Source: Erythrobacter sp. (GTDB lineage Bacteria; Pseudomonadota; Alphaproteobacteria; Sphingomonadales; Sphingomonadaceae). Taken from it: a stretch of DNA of 64,000 bases. Each line of letters starts with the position of its first letter. The first letter of the stretch is position 1. Under the pieces are notes generated by a model, which was not told the origin of the DNA, ran no database searches, and was given only the letters and a program-made list of their open reading frames with translations. The position numbers were made by a program, and so were the translations under genes. Positions 33,788 through 42,940 of the stretch are shown in pieces. The DNA is taken from positions 1,246,818 to 1,310,817 of the forward strand of contig CP073261.1 in assembly GCA_019739335.1 (NCBI GenBank). Reading direction: 5' to 3'.

Positions 33788-36000
33788 CACAGGAAGTTCC
33801 TCCAGTTGAGATAGGGCAGGATAGAAGCATAGTCATCGGTCCAGACCGGACCCCGTGGTGGATCGAGTTCTTCCCATGCGACATCGGATGCGGCCTGCAA
33901 TTGCGCAAGCTGCCCCGGATCGCGCGAAAGCACCACCCAGGTTGAAGGGAACAGCTCCTCATGATCGCGGGCGGCATCCACCAGCAGCCGCGCATTGAGC
34001 CCGCGTGTTTGCGCCAGTTGCGCGACCACCGGCTGGAGATGGATGTAATTGTTGGAGATGTGCATCACCAGCAGACCATCCCGGGCCAATGCATCGAGAT
34101 AGATGCCCATCGCCTCATTCGTGAGCAGATGCAGCGGGATCGCATCAGAGCTGAAAGCATCGATCACCAGCACATCGAAACCGGCGCGCGGCATCGCTTC
34201 CAGTTCCAGCCGCGCATCCCCGATCACTACCGGACTATCGGGTGCGCATTGCGACAGATAGGTGAACTGGCCGCGTTGCGACAAATGCAGCACTTCGGGA
34301 TCGATCTCGAAAAAAGTCCAGTCCTGGCCTTCCTCCCGGTAGCAGGCGAGCGTACCGACACCCAATCCCACAACTCCGATGCGGGCAGCCGCACCAAACA
34401 TCTCCGGAGCCTGCGTTAGCGCCCTACCCACGCCAGAAGTTCGTCCGTAATAGGCCGTCGGCTCCCGCGATTCGGTTTGGCCAATGCGCTGCGCCCCGTG
34501 GACTGTGGTGCCGTGCATCAGCAGGCGATCTCCATCAGGTTCTTCGCGGATCGAATAGATTCCGAAATAGCTGCGCTCGCGCTGGCCGCTGAAACTGGTT
34601 TGCAGGTTTCCCAGCCCGCCGAGCGCCAGCAGGAGCAGCGTACTTCCCAATACGAACGACCAGCGCCGCGCAGTCAGGAGCATGGCCAGCACCAGCAGGC
34701 CCGCCAGCCCGCCCCATTGCGCCGGGGATAGATCTGCCTTGGCCAGGCTCGACTGGTAAAGCCGCAGCGCGAACACGAACACGAGCACGGCAATCGCCAT
34801 TAGTACCGGGCGCATCAGTCGGGGATCGCTGAAGCGTACGCCAATGGTCCGCTTCCACGCAGCGAGCGGCAAAAGCGCTGCCGCACCGAGGATCAACAGG
34901 GGATGCTCCCACGTCCAGTCGAACACAAGTGGAGCAATCAAAGCGGTGAAAAGTCCGCCCAGTGCTCCCCCGGCGGACATGACAAGGTAGAAGCGGGTCA
35001 ATTCGGTAGCCGGAGGGCGCATTTCGTAGAGCCGCGCATGAAGGGCTATCGCAACCACGAACAGCAGCATCACGCTGGCGGCGGCGGCCAGCAGGTCAGC
35101 CCGGCCCGCTGCGAACATCGAGATGCTTCCATCGACCAGCAGCACCAGGGGCGCAAGGAAGGTGAACAGCACGGCCAGCTTGCGCCGTTCGGCAAAAGCG
35201 ATCGCAAAACTGAGCAGGTACAAGCCGAGCGGGATCACCCACAGCAGCGGCATGGCCATGATATCGGCGGTGAGGAAAGTGGTTGTCGAGAGCATCAACC
35301 CTGAAGGGACAGCGGAAAGCGCCAGCCACAGCAGCACGGTTTTCCAGCTGCTCCGATGTGTCTGCTCCATGACGTCAAGGCGTGGTTCCGTTTGCGCTTC
35401 GACCCCGCGCCGCGCCAGAACGACGGCGATCACCAGAACGATCAGCAGCGCATAGCCGCTCGCCCAGTAAAGGCTCTGCTGGCCGATTGCGAACAAAGGC
35501 TCGGCGAACAGCGGATAGGCCAGCAGGCCGGCAAAGCTGCCAAGGTTCGACGCGGCATAGAGGGGATAGGGATTATCGGCCTGCGGGTGCGCGGCGAACC
35601 AGCGCTGCACCAGCGGAGCCTGCGCGGATATGGCGAAAAAGGCCGGGCCAACGGTCAGCAGGAACAGCCAGGGTACCCACAGCGCTTCCCAGCCCGCGGC
35701 GGGAGCGGAAATATCGGCCAGCGCCAGCGGCAGGGTCAGCAAGCCCAGCACCAGCACCGCCACGTGAATCGTGCCCTGCCGCGCCAGCGCGAACCGGCCG
35801 ATGAAGTGCGCATAGGCATAGCCGCCCAGCAGCAGCGCCTGATAGACAAGCATCGCGCTGTTCCACACATTGGGCGCACCGCCGAGCCGTGGCAGCGCCA
35901 TGCGCGCCACCATTGGCTGCACCAGGAACAGCAGGAAGCTGCCTGCAAAGATCGTCACCGTGAACAGCCAGCGGCGCGAGCCGCCCGTCGCTTCGGTCAT
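33787..36000 (-). CDS. Fused MFS-like membrane domain and spermidine-synthase-like domain protein
   Basis: This 737-residue protein has about 12-14 membrane segments in the first ~470 residues and a soluble C-terminal methyltransferase-fold domain resembling spermidine synthase (RIGVVGLGVGTLACY, FFEIDPEV, VLVIDAFSSDAIPLHLLT). Such fusions are known in Proteobacteria and are uncharacterised; polyamine synthesis is not established. The start at 36000 gives a four-base overlap with the acetyltransferase stop; an earlier ATG at 36018 is possible. Presence of an acetyltransferase next to an aminopropyltransferase-like protein hints at polyamine chemistry. Confidence 0.88.
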   Translation of the reverse strand: MTEATGGSRRWLFTVTIFAGSFLLFLVQPMVARMALPRLGGAPNVWNSAMLVYQALLLGGYAYAHFIGRFALARQGTIHVAVLVLGLLTLPLALADISAPAAGWEALWVPWLFLLTVGPAFFAISAQAPLVQRWFAAHPQADNPYPLYAASNLGSFAGLLAYPLFAEPLFAIGQQSLYWASGYALLIVLVIAVVLARRGVEAQTEPRLDVMEQTHRSSWKTVLLWLALSAVPSGLMLSTTTFLTADIMAMPLLWVIPLGLYLLSFAIAFAERRKLAVLFTFLAPLVLLVDGSISMFAAGRADLLAAAASVMLLFVVAIALHARLYEMRPPATELTRFYLVMSAGGALGGLFTALIAPLVFDWTWEHPLLILGAAALLPLAAWKRTIGVRFSDPRLMRPVLMAIAVLVFVFALRLYQSSLAKADLSPAQWGGLAGLLVLAMLLTARRWSFVLGSTLLLLALGGLGNLQTSFSGQRERSYFGIYSIREEPDGDRLLMHGTTVHGAQRIGQTESREPTAYYGRTSGVGRALTQAPEMFGAAARIGVVGLGVGTLACYREEGQDWTFFEIDPEVLHLSQRGQFTYLSQCAPDSPVVIGDARLELEAMPRAGFDVLVIDAFSSDAIPLHLLTNEAMGIYLDALARDGLLVMHISNNYIHLQPVVAQLAQTRGLNARLLVDAARDHEELFPSTWVVLSRDPGQLAQLQAASDVAWEELDPPRGPVWTDDYASILPYLNWRNFL

Positions 36001-36572
36001 TGCCGGTTTCGCCCCCATTCGCCAGCCGTTATCGTGTGGACGATCGTAGGGTTGAGTTCCTCGCTGTAACGCACATCGATGTAGTCGAGTTCGGGCCGAC
36101 GCTGCATTCCCAGCTTCTTCATCAGGCCCCAGCTCGGCGTATTCCCTGCAACGGTCAAAGCGACGACGTCATCCGCGCCGAAGCGGCTGAACGCCAGGTC
36201 CAGCGCGGCGCTCGCCGCTTCCTTTGCAAAGCCCTGGCCCCAGGAATCCTCGCGAAAGCGCCAGCCGACTTCCATCATGCCGGTGACGGTGCTCCCCGGC
36301 GCATCGGCTCGCTTCAATCCGCACATCCCGAGCATTTCGTGCGACAAGTGGCCACCGTCGGCCTTGCGTTCGACCAGCCAGAAACAGAAGCCGTTGGCCG
36401 CCTGGCATGTCTCGATCCGCGCAATCTGCGCAGCGCGCCCCTCTTCACCCAGCAACCCGCCAAGCCAGCGCATGACATTGGGCGTATCGGTCACGCGCCA
36501 CTGCTCCGCCCAGTCTTCCGGGCGCCAGTCGCGCAGGATCAGGCGCTGCGTCTCGTGGCGGAATTCAGCCAT
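35997..36572 (-). CDS. GNAT family N-acetyltransferase (RimJ/RimL-like)
   Basis: This 191-residue protein begins with RLILRDWRPEDWAEQW and has the acetyl-CoA binding pattern EVGWRFREDSWGQGFAKEAASAALDLAF and a late NTPSWGLMKKLGMQ. These match the RimJ/RimL subgroup, which acetylates protein N-termini or small amines. The substrate is unknown. It overlaps hemB by eight bases and the next gene by four, so it is translated with both. Confidence 0.92.
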   Translation of the reverse strand: MAEFRHETQRLILRDWRPEDWAEQWRVTDTPNVMRWLGGLLGEEGRAAQIARIETCQAANGFCFWLVERKADGGHLSHEMLGMCGLKRADAPGSTVTGMMEVGWRFREDSWGQGFAKEAASAALDLAFSRFGADDVVALTVAGNTPSWGLMKKLGMQRRPELDYIDVRYSEELNPTIVHTITAGEWGRNRQ

Positions 36573-37560
36573 TCAGCAGTCGCGCCGCGACGGGCGCGTG
36601 GTAGGTCAGCACCCCTGAACATCCAGCGCGCTTGAAGCCGATCAGCTTTTCCATCAGCAGCGCGTTCCGGTCCGCGACACCCGCCGCCGCGCCCGCTTCG
36701 ATCAGTGCATATTCGCCGCTCACCTGATAGGCATAAACGGGGACTTCGAAGCGTTGCTTCACTCGCCAGACGATGTCGAGATAGGCGAGACCGGGCTTCA
36801 CCATCACGCTATCCGCACCCTCGGCAATATCCAGCGCCACTTCGGCCAGCGCTTCCTCGCCATTGGCCGGGTCCATCTGGTAGGTCTTCTTGTCGCCCTT
36901 GAGCAGCCCGCCCGATCCCACCGCATCGCGGAACGGGCCATAGAAAGCGGAGGCGTATTTGGCGGCATAGGCCATGATCTGGACATTGTGGTGCCCGCCC
37001 ATTTCCAGCGCCATGCGGATCGCCCTGACCCGTCCGTCCATCATGTCCGAGGGGGCAATGATATCCGCGCCCGCTTCGGCCTGGTTGACCGCCTGGTCGA
37101 CCAGCATGGCCACGGTATCGTCGTTCGCCACATAACCGTGCGCGTCGAGCAGACCGTCCTGCCCGTGGCTGGTATAGGGATCGAGAGCCACGTCGGTGAG
37201 TACGCCCAGATCGTTGCCGCAGGCCTGCTTGATCGCACGGATCGCGCGGCACATCAGGTTGTCGGGATTGAGCGCTTCGGCCCCGTCATCGCTGCGCAGA
37301 TTCCCTTGCGTGTTGGGGAACAGGGCAATGCAGGGAATCCCCAGCCCCACGGCCTCTTTCGCCCGCACCACTATTAGGTCCACCGACCAGCGCGAGACGC
37401 CCGGCAGGCTGGCAACCGGCTCCTCGACGCCGCTTCCATCGGTGACGAACAGCGGCCAGATCAGATCGGCAGGCGTCAGCAGCGTTTCGCGCACCATCGC
37501 GCGGCTCCAGCTATGGGCGCGGGTGCGTCGGAGGCGGGTGTTGGGATAGCTTCGGTTCAT
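36565..37560 (-). CDS. hemB: Delta-aminolevulinic acid dehydratase (porphobilinogen synthase)
   Basis: HemB condenses two 5-aminolevulinate molecules to porphobilinogen. The 331-residue protein contains the active-site lysine regions MAYAAKYASAFYGPF and VMVKPGLAYLD, plus APSDMMDGRV. The metal region has ALDPYTSHGQDG, where the Cys-rich zinc site of animal enzymes is replaced, indicating a Mg-dependent form. It leads an operon of five overlapping genes whose other members have no obvious tetrapyrrole function. hemE and hemJ lie near the origin at 58-59 kb. Confidence 0.96.
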   Translation of the reverse strand: MNRSYPNTRLRRTRAHSWSRAMVRETLLTPADLIWPLFVTDGSGVEEPVASLPGVSRWSVDLIVVRAKEAVGLGIPCIALFPNTQGNLRSDDGAEALNPDNLMCRAIRAIKQACGNDLGVLTDVALDPYTSHGQDGLLDAHGYVANDDTVAMLVDQAVNQAEAGADIIAPSDMMDGRVRAIRMALEMGGHHNVQIMAYAAKYASAFYGPFRDAVGSGGLLKGDKKTYQMDPANGEEALAEVALDIAEGADSVMVKPGLAYLDIVWRVKQRFEVPVYAYQVSGEYALIEAGAAAGVADRNALLMEKLIGFKRAGCSGVLTYHAPVAARLLNG

Positions 37561-37612
37561 GCGCGCAAGTCCTGCCGCAAAAGGCGGCGGCGGGCAATGT
37601 TGCGCTAGAAAG

Positions 37613-39247
37613 TCAGTCGACGCGCTGGCGGTTCTCGATCCGGTCGATCTCGCGCACCGGCGCTTCGTTCATCGACGGATCGGGCGGCAGGTCGGCCAGA
37701 GCCGCGCCCGCTTCGACCATTTGCAGCCGCAGCAATTGCTGCCGGAAATTCGCCATCTGCTCAGGGCTGAGCTGCGCGCGGGTGACGAAGCGCACGGTCG
37801 AAGGATCGATCGTCTGTCCGTTGCGATACATTTCGTAATGCAGGTGCGGGCCAGTCGAGAGGCCGGTGGAGCCTACATAACCGATCACCTGCCCGCGCCG
37901 CACCTGTTCGCCGTTGCGCACCGCGATGCGGCTCATATGGGCATAGCCGGTCGACAGATTGCCCTCGTGGCGGATGCGCACGAAATTGCCGTAGCCGCCG
38001 TTGCGCCCGGCATAGTTCACCGTGCCATCGGTGGCAGCGTAGATGGGGGTGCCGTGGCTGGCGCGGAAATCGAGGCCCGAATGCATCCGCCGGTAGCCGA
38101 GGATCGGATGGCGGCGCATGCCGTAGCGCGAACTGATCGCGCCGGAGACCGGAGCGATCAGCCCTTCTCGCCGGGTGCCTTCGCCGCGCGCATCGAAGAA
38201 CTGCCCCTCGCGCCCGAAACGCATCAGCTGCACCTGCGGGCGGTCATTGCGGATCACGGCGGCATAGAGCAGGTCGCCGACTTCGATTTCGCCGGTGGCG
38301 GCACGGCGATAGTCGATGATCATGTCGAACTCGTCACCCGCGACGATGTCGTTGTCGATATCGAACTCCTGCCCGACTGTGCGCAGGAACTGTTGCACCG
38401 CGCTGGGCGGCGCGCCGACGGCGCGGGCGGAGCGGTAGAGGCTGTCCCCCACCGTGCCGCGCACTCTGAGCGGAGTGGCATCGACCATGATCGGGCGCGG
38501 ATCGAGCACCAGCCGCCCGCCCTGCCGTTCCACCACTAGTTGCAGATCGAACCGGGCGCGGAACGACAGTGCATCGACGGGGCGCGGCGTGTTCGCAGAT
38601 GTGCGGCGGCCAAGCGTGATATCGACTTGCGTGCCCGGATCGATGTCCGAAATGGGCACTGCCGAAGCGATCATCCTGGCGATCTGGTTCGCTTCGTCAC
38701 CCCCCACGCCCGCGCGCTGGAGCATCCGGTCGAACCCGTCCCCTTGTGCCAGCGTCGCAACCAGCGCGAGGCTTGGCCTTTCAGGCGCGCTTTCGAGCTC
38801 AGCCACGGCAAAGGTCGCACCCATGCGCCGTCCGCTATCCGCGCCCAAGGCCAGCGGCATGATCATCTGGCTGCGGAATTCGTCTCGCACATGGTCGTCG
38901 ATCCGCATCGCGGGTGCGGCTTCTACGGGCGAGAATCCCGGCCAGGCACCGATGGCCAGCGCCGAAAGCCCGATCAGCGTCGCCACTCCGCGCAGCCAGC
39001 GGCGCGAGCCGATGTCGCGGGCAAGGTCCGGAGCGATATCTATCGAAGACAACGCGGAGGAGGCGCGGCTGCGCCATTCGCCAAGCCGGCTGGAAACCGA
39101 AGATACCCGGGTAATCCGCCGTTTTCCTGAAATGTGAGGCCCGGAAGATTCCGCCGCTGGTTCAATCGCCTGGGCGTGCGAAAGCGCGGCAGGCGGAAAG
39201 TCCCCTCCGGCAAAGCCGTCTTCCCCGCACTGGCGATCCTTGAACAA
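37613..39247 (-). CDS. M23 family peptidoglycan endopeptidase, membrane-anchored, with LysM/opacity-like middle
   Basis: This 544-residue protein has a cytoplasmic N-terminus of about 85 residues, a membrane helix near residues 85-105, a periplasmic middle region (substrate-gating domains of the MepM type) and a C-terminal M23 domain with HSGLDF, AHMSR and HLHYEMYRNG, all zinc ligands intact. It should hydrolyse peptide cross-links. The start is TTG at 39247, six codons before an acidic stretch; no better start is visible. A CtrA-like box lies 104 bases upstream. It is the third M23/LytM protein in the window. Confidence 0.92.
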   Translation of the reverse strand: MFKDRQCGEDGFAGGDFPPAALSHAQAIEPAAESSGPHISGKRRITRVSSVSSRLGEWRSRASSALSSIDIAPDLARDIGSRRWLRGVATLIGLSALAIGAWPGFSPVEAAPAMRIDDHVRDEFRSQMIMPLALGADSGRRMGATFAVAELESAPERPSLALVATLAQGDGFDRMLQRAGVGGDEANQIARMIASAVPISDIDPGTQVDITLGRRTSANTPRPVDALSFRARFDLQLVVERQGGRLVLDPRPIMVDATPLRVRGTVGDSLYRSARAVGAPPSAVQQFLRTVGQEFDIDNDIVAGDEFDMIIDYRRAATGEIEVGDLLYAAVIRNDRPQVQLMRFGREGQFFDARGEGTRREGLIAPVSGAISSRYGMRRHPILGYRRMHSGLDFRASHGTPIYAATDGTVNYAGRNGGYGNFVRIRHEGNLSTGYAHMSRIAVRNGEQVRRGQVIGYVGSTGLSTGPHLHYEMYRNGQTIDPSTVRFVTRAQLSPEQMANFRQQLLRLQMVEAGAALADLPPDPSMNEAPVREIDRIENRQRVD

Positions 39248-39350
39248 ACGCGCCCTCCTTGCAGCCGCGCGCGAGAGTTCCCTTAAGCCTCAGGAACGGC
39301 GCGACCCTGTCCTGGTCAGCGTAATTGCCCGTATTCCTGCCCGGTCAAAG

Positions 39351-39365
39351 TAAATATGCGCTTAA
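39351..39365. promoter_or_regulatory. CtrA-like box (TAAA-N7-TTAA), copy 1
   Basis: TAAA (39351-39354) and TTAA (39362-39365) are spaced by seven bases, one mismatch from the CtrA consensus. The core GTAAATATG-N3-TTAATGG is shared with the site at 49757. It lies between the divergent M23 and helicase genes and could serve either. Confidence 0.4.
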
Positions 39366-39477
39366 TGGCGACCAATCGAGTCCTGCGCGCGACGACCTGC
39401 GGGAACCGCCAGCGAATCCCTCCGCGCAGTCGCATACAGTTGCGCATGGGGCGGTGAAGCCCCATGAATCAGCTATC

Positions 39478-42216
39478 GTGATCCAGTCTTCCCCCGACAG
39501 CTCTCCCTCGGACAGGAATGTCCGCGCCGTGCTTGGCCCGACGAACACCGGCAAGACCCATCTCGCCATCGAGCGGATGTGTGGCCATGCCTCCGGCGCG
39601 ATCGGCTTTCCGCTGCGGCTGCTGGCGCGCGAAGTCTATGACAAGGTCTGCGCGATCAAGGGCGAGGCGGCCTGCGCACTGATTACCGGCGAGGAGCGGA
39701 TCGAGCCGCCGAACGCACGCTATTTTCTCTGCACCGCCGAGGCCATGCCGCCAGATGGGGGCGGGCGTGCATTCGTCGCGCTGGACGAAGCGCAACTCGC
39801 CGCCGGCCGCGAGCGCGGGCACATCTTCACCGACCGGCTGCTGCACGCGCGCGGGCGGGATGAGACGATGCTGCTCGGCTCCGCCACGCTCGAACCGATG
39901 GTGCGCAAGCTGCTGCCGCGCGCGCAGATCGAAGGGAGACCGCGCTTCTCCACGCTCAGCCACGCCGGGGCCTGCAAACTCTCACGCCTGCCGCCGCGCA
40001 GCGCCATCGTCGCCTTCTCGGTGGAGCAGGTGTACCAGGTCGCCGAATTGCTGCGCCGTTTCCGCGGCGGGGCGGCGGTGGTGATGGGGGCGCTCAGTCC
40101 GCAGACGCGCAACCGGCAGGTTGAACTGTTCCAGTCGGGCGAGGTCGATTACATCGTCGCTACCGATGCCATCGGCATGGGGCTCAATCTCGATGTCCAT
40201 CACGTGGCCTTCGCCGGGCTGTCGAAGTTCGACGGAGTGCGCCAGCGGCGGCTGACTCCGGCGGAAATGGCGCAAATCGCCGGGCGCGCGGGGCGGCACC
40301 AGACCGATGGCACTTTCGGCACGGTATCGGGTGCAGGGCGCGGGGGCGCACCGCTCGAGTTCACCGAGGAAGAGGTCTATGCGATCGAGCAGCACCGCTT
40401 CGCTCCGCTCACCCACCTGTTCTGGCGCAATCCCGCTCCACGCTTCGACTCGCTGGAGCGGCTGGTAGCCGATCTGGAAGCAAGACCGCAGCGGGACGGA
40501 CTGGTGCCGGCCCCCGAAGCCATCGATCTTACGGTGCTCAAGCGGCTGGCCGAGCAGCCAGAGATCGTCGATGGCGTCACGACACCGGGGCAGGTGCAGC
40601 GCTTCTGGGAAGTCTGCCAGTTGCCCGATTTCCGCCAATTGGGCGCAGACAACCATGCCCGCTTCGTCGCGCGATTGTGGGAGGACATGCGCCACGGCCA
40701 TATCGGCGCGGATTATGTTTCCGCGCGGGTGGCAGAACTTGGCAACACTTCAGGCGATATCGACACATTGCAAGGGCGGCTCTTGGCGATTCGCAGCTGG
40801 GCCTATATCTGCCAGCGGCCCGACTGGGTGCTGGCGCGCGACGAAATGGCCGCCCGCGCCCGCGCGGCAGAGGCGCGGTTGTCCGATGCGCTGCACCAGA
40901 AGCTGACCGAACGTTTCGTCAATCGGCGAACCGCTGTATTGATGAAGGGAATGGGAAAGGATGCCGGGCTCTTGCGCGTGAATTTGGAACAGGATGGCCG
41001 GGTGACGGTCGAAGGCCAGGCGATCGGCCATCTCGAGGGATTCCGCTTCGTGGTCGATGCCGATGCCAGCCAGGAAGACCGCAAGCTGATGCTGGCGGCG
41101 GCGGAAAAGCACATGCCCGCGCTGCTCGCGATCAAGGCCAACAGCCTGATCGCCGATGCGCTGGGCGAACTGACGATTGCCGATGGCGCAGTCATGCGCG
41201 GCGAGCAGAAAGTCGCCACGCTGGAAAAGGGCAAGAGCGTTACTGCGCCGCGAATCGTGATGGCAAAGGAACTGGGCCAGCTCGATCCGGCGGCGCTGGC
41301 GCGGATGACCGAAGCCTTGGCGGTCTGGCTCGAAGCGCAATTGGCCCCGCTCGCCCCGCTGAAGGCCCTGGAAGAGGCGGCGGAGGATCCCGAAGCCGGG
41401 AGCGAAGTGCGCGCGCTGCTACTCACCCTTGTGGCGCGCAACGGCACCGTGAAGCGCGAGGATGCTGGTCTGGCGCATGTGCCCAAAGAAAAACGCCCGT
41501 TCCTGCGCAAGCTCGGCGTCTCGATCGGCTCGCTCGACGTCTACGTGCCCGCGCTGCTCAAGCCCGCGCCGCGCCTGTTGCTGCACGCGCTGGCGCTGGA
41601 CCGGCGCGATGTGCAGCCGGGGATGGTCGCGGTGATCGAAGCCAGCGAGCGCCCGCACGCAGGCTACCGCCGCGCTGGGACCCAGGCGATCCGGCTCGAC
41701 ATGGCCGAGCGACTGTTCCGCGCTGCGCACGAAAGCCGCGCGAAATCGGCGCGGGACACAGGCGCGAAGGGCTTCCCGGTCGATCTGGCTCTGCCGACCA
41801 GCATGGGCCTGTCGCCGGACTCTTTCCGCAGCCTGATGAAGGACGCTGGCTTCCGTCCCGGGCAGGCGGAGGAAATGCCCGAAGGCGTCTACGGCCCGCC
41901 GCGCCCGCTACCGTGGACCTGGCGCGCCCCGCGCAAGGACAGCGCCCAGGCACGCCCTGCTCGCCCGCCGCGCAGGGAAAGACCGAAGACCGACAAGCCC
42001 CGTGGGGAGCAATCCACCGGCGAAAAGCCGAGGCAGCCTCGCGGCGACCGGAAACCCCACGGCAAAGGCAAGTCGCAAAGTGATGCCAAGCCGCAGGGCG
42101 GAGAACGGCGAGGACCGCCGCCCGAGCGTCGCGAACCGCGCGATCCTCGCCCGCCCGCGTACCGGCCCGCGACCGGCAAGGCGCTGGCCGGATTGGCCGA
42201 CCTGTTCAAGCGCTGA
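39478..42216 (+). CDS. SUV3-like RNA/DNA helicase with long basic tail
   Basis: This 912-residue protein has the SF2 helicase core of the mitochondrial SUV3 family: GPTNTGKT at residues 20-27, DEAQLA, GSATLE, SAIVAFSVEQVYQ and QIAGRAGRHQTDG. After the core comes a long all-helical region and a final ~100 residues rich in Arg, Lys, Pro and Gly. In mitochondria SUV3 works with a degradosome; bacterial partners are not known. The start was set at GTG 39478, close to the first motif; GTG 39454 and TTG 39325 are in frame upstream. It is followed 15 bases later by an S4-domain RNA-binding protein. Confidence 0.9.
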   Translation: MIQSSPDSSPSDRNVRAVLGPTNTGKTHLAIERMCGHASGAIGFPLRLLAREVYDKVCAIKGEAACALITGEERIEPPNARYFLCTAEAMPPDGGGRAFVALDEAQLAAGRERGHIFTDRLLHARGRDETMLLGSATLEPMVRKLLPRAQIEGRPRFSTLSHAGACKLSRLPPRSAIVAFSVEQVYQVAELLRRFRGGAAVVMGALSPQTRNRQVELFQSGEVDYIVATDAIGMGLNLDVHHVAFAGLSKFDGVRQRRLTPAEMAQIAGRAGRHQTDGTFGTVSGAGRGGAPLEFTEEEVYAIEQHRFAPLTHLFWRNPAPRFDSLERLVADLEARPQRDGLVPAPEAIDLTVLKRLAEQPEIVDGVTTPGQVQRFWEVCQLPDFRQLGADNHARFVARLWEDMRHGHIGADYVSARVAELGNTSGDIDTLQGRLLAIRSWAYICQRPDWVLARDEMAARARAAEARLSDALHQKLTERFVNRRTAVLMKGMGKDAGLLRVNLEQDGRVTVEGQAIGHLEGFRFVVDADASQEDRKLMLAAAEKHMPALLAIKANSLIADALGELTIADGAVMRGEQKVATLEKGKSVTAPRIVMAKELGQLDPAALARMTEALAVWLEAQLAPLAPLKALEEAAEDPEAGSEVRALLLTLVARNGTVKREDAGLAHVPKEKRPFLRKLGVSIGSLDVYVPALLKPAPRLLLHALALDRRDVQPGMVAVIEASERPHAGYRRAGTQAIRLDMAERLFRAAHESRAKSARDTGAKGFPVDLALPTSMGLSPDSFRSLMKDAGFRPGQAEEMPEGVYGPPRPLPWTWRAPRKDSAQARPARPPRRERPKTDKPRGEQSTGEKPRQPRGDRKPHGKGKSQSDAKPQGGERRGPPPERREPRDPRPPAYRPATGKALAGLADLFKR

Positions 42217-42231
42217 GGTCTCGCCCCGACA

Positions 42232-42537
42232 ATGCGGATCGACCTGCTGCTGTGCCGCCTGCGCTTCGCCAAAAGCCGCTCGGTGGCGCAGCGCTGGATC
42301 GCCGAGGGGCATATGCGCTGCAACGGCGCGCGGGTCACGCGCAGTGGCTTGACGGTGGCCGCCGGTGATGTGCTCACTCTGCCGATGGGCCAGAGCGTCA
42401 AAGTGATTGCCGTAGATATGCTCCCCGAACGGCGTGGCCCCGCCAGCGAAGCGCGGTTGCATTATCGGGAACTTGACGCTGGCAATCCATTCGCCATAGG
42501 ACCAGCAGACCAACAGAAGGGACTTTCGCCGCCATGA
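42232..42537 (+). CDS. S4 domain RNA-binding protein (HslR-like)
   Basis: This 101-residue protein is built around an S4 domain ([34 protein letters not shown]), which binds structured RNA. HslR (Hsp15) of E. coli, the best known relative, binds stalled 50S subunits carrying peptidyl-tRNA. Function here is inferred. It sits 15 bases after the SUV3-like helicase and overlaps fdxA by four bases (ATGA), indicating one transcript. Confidence 0.92.
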   Translation: MRIDLLLCRLRFAKSRSVAQRWIAEGHMRCNGARVTRSGLTVAAGDVLTLPMGQSVKVIAVDMLPERRGPASEARLHYRELDAGNPFAIGPADQQKGLSPP

Positions 42538-42872
42538 CCTATGTCGTCACCGACGCCTGCATCAAATGCAAATATACCGATTGCGTCGAGGTCTGCCCGG
42601 TGGATTGCTTCTATGAAGGCGAGAACATGCTCGTCATCAACCCCAGCGAATGTATCGACTGCGGCGTCTGCGAGCCCGAATGCCCCGCCGAGGCGATTCT
42701 GCCCGATACCGAAGGCGGGCTGGAAAAGTGGCTGGAACTGAACACGAAGTTCTCCGCCGAATGGCCGAACATTACCGAGAAGAAAGAACCGCCTGCCGAC
42801 GCCGACGAGCACAAGGGCGAAGAAGGGAAGTTCGAAGCCTATTTCTCCGAAGCGCCGGGTGAAGGCGACTGA
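42534..42872 (+). CDS. fdxA: 7Fe ferredoxin (FdxA type)
   Basis: This 112-residue ferredoxin has nine cysteines at 9, 12, 17, 21, 25, 40, 43, 46 and 50, the pattern C-x7-C-x3-CP and C-x2-C-x2-C-x3-CP that builds a [3Fe-4S] and a [4Fe-4S] cluster, followed by the Azotobacter-type C-terminal extension with an acidic tail. It carries electrons at low potential; partners are unknown. The start overlaps the S4-protein stop by four bases. Confidence 0.95.
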   Translation: MTYVVTDACIKCKYTDCVEVCPVDCFYEGENMLVINPSECIDCGVCEPECPAEAILPDTEGGLEKWLELNTKFSAEWPNITEKKEPPADADEHKGEEGKFEAYFSEAPGEGD

Positions 42873-42940
42873 GCTTCCCGCTTGCGATAGGTAATTCGAG
42901 AAATTTTTGAACCCTTGGCCTCCTGCCGCGTTGGCAGGCC

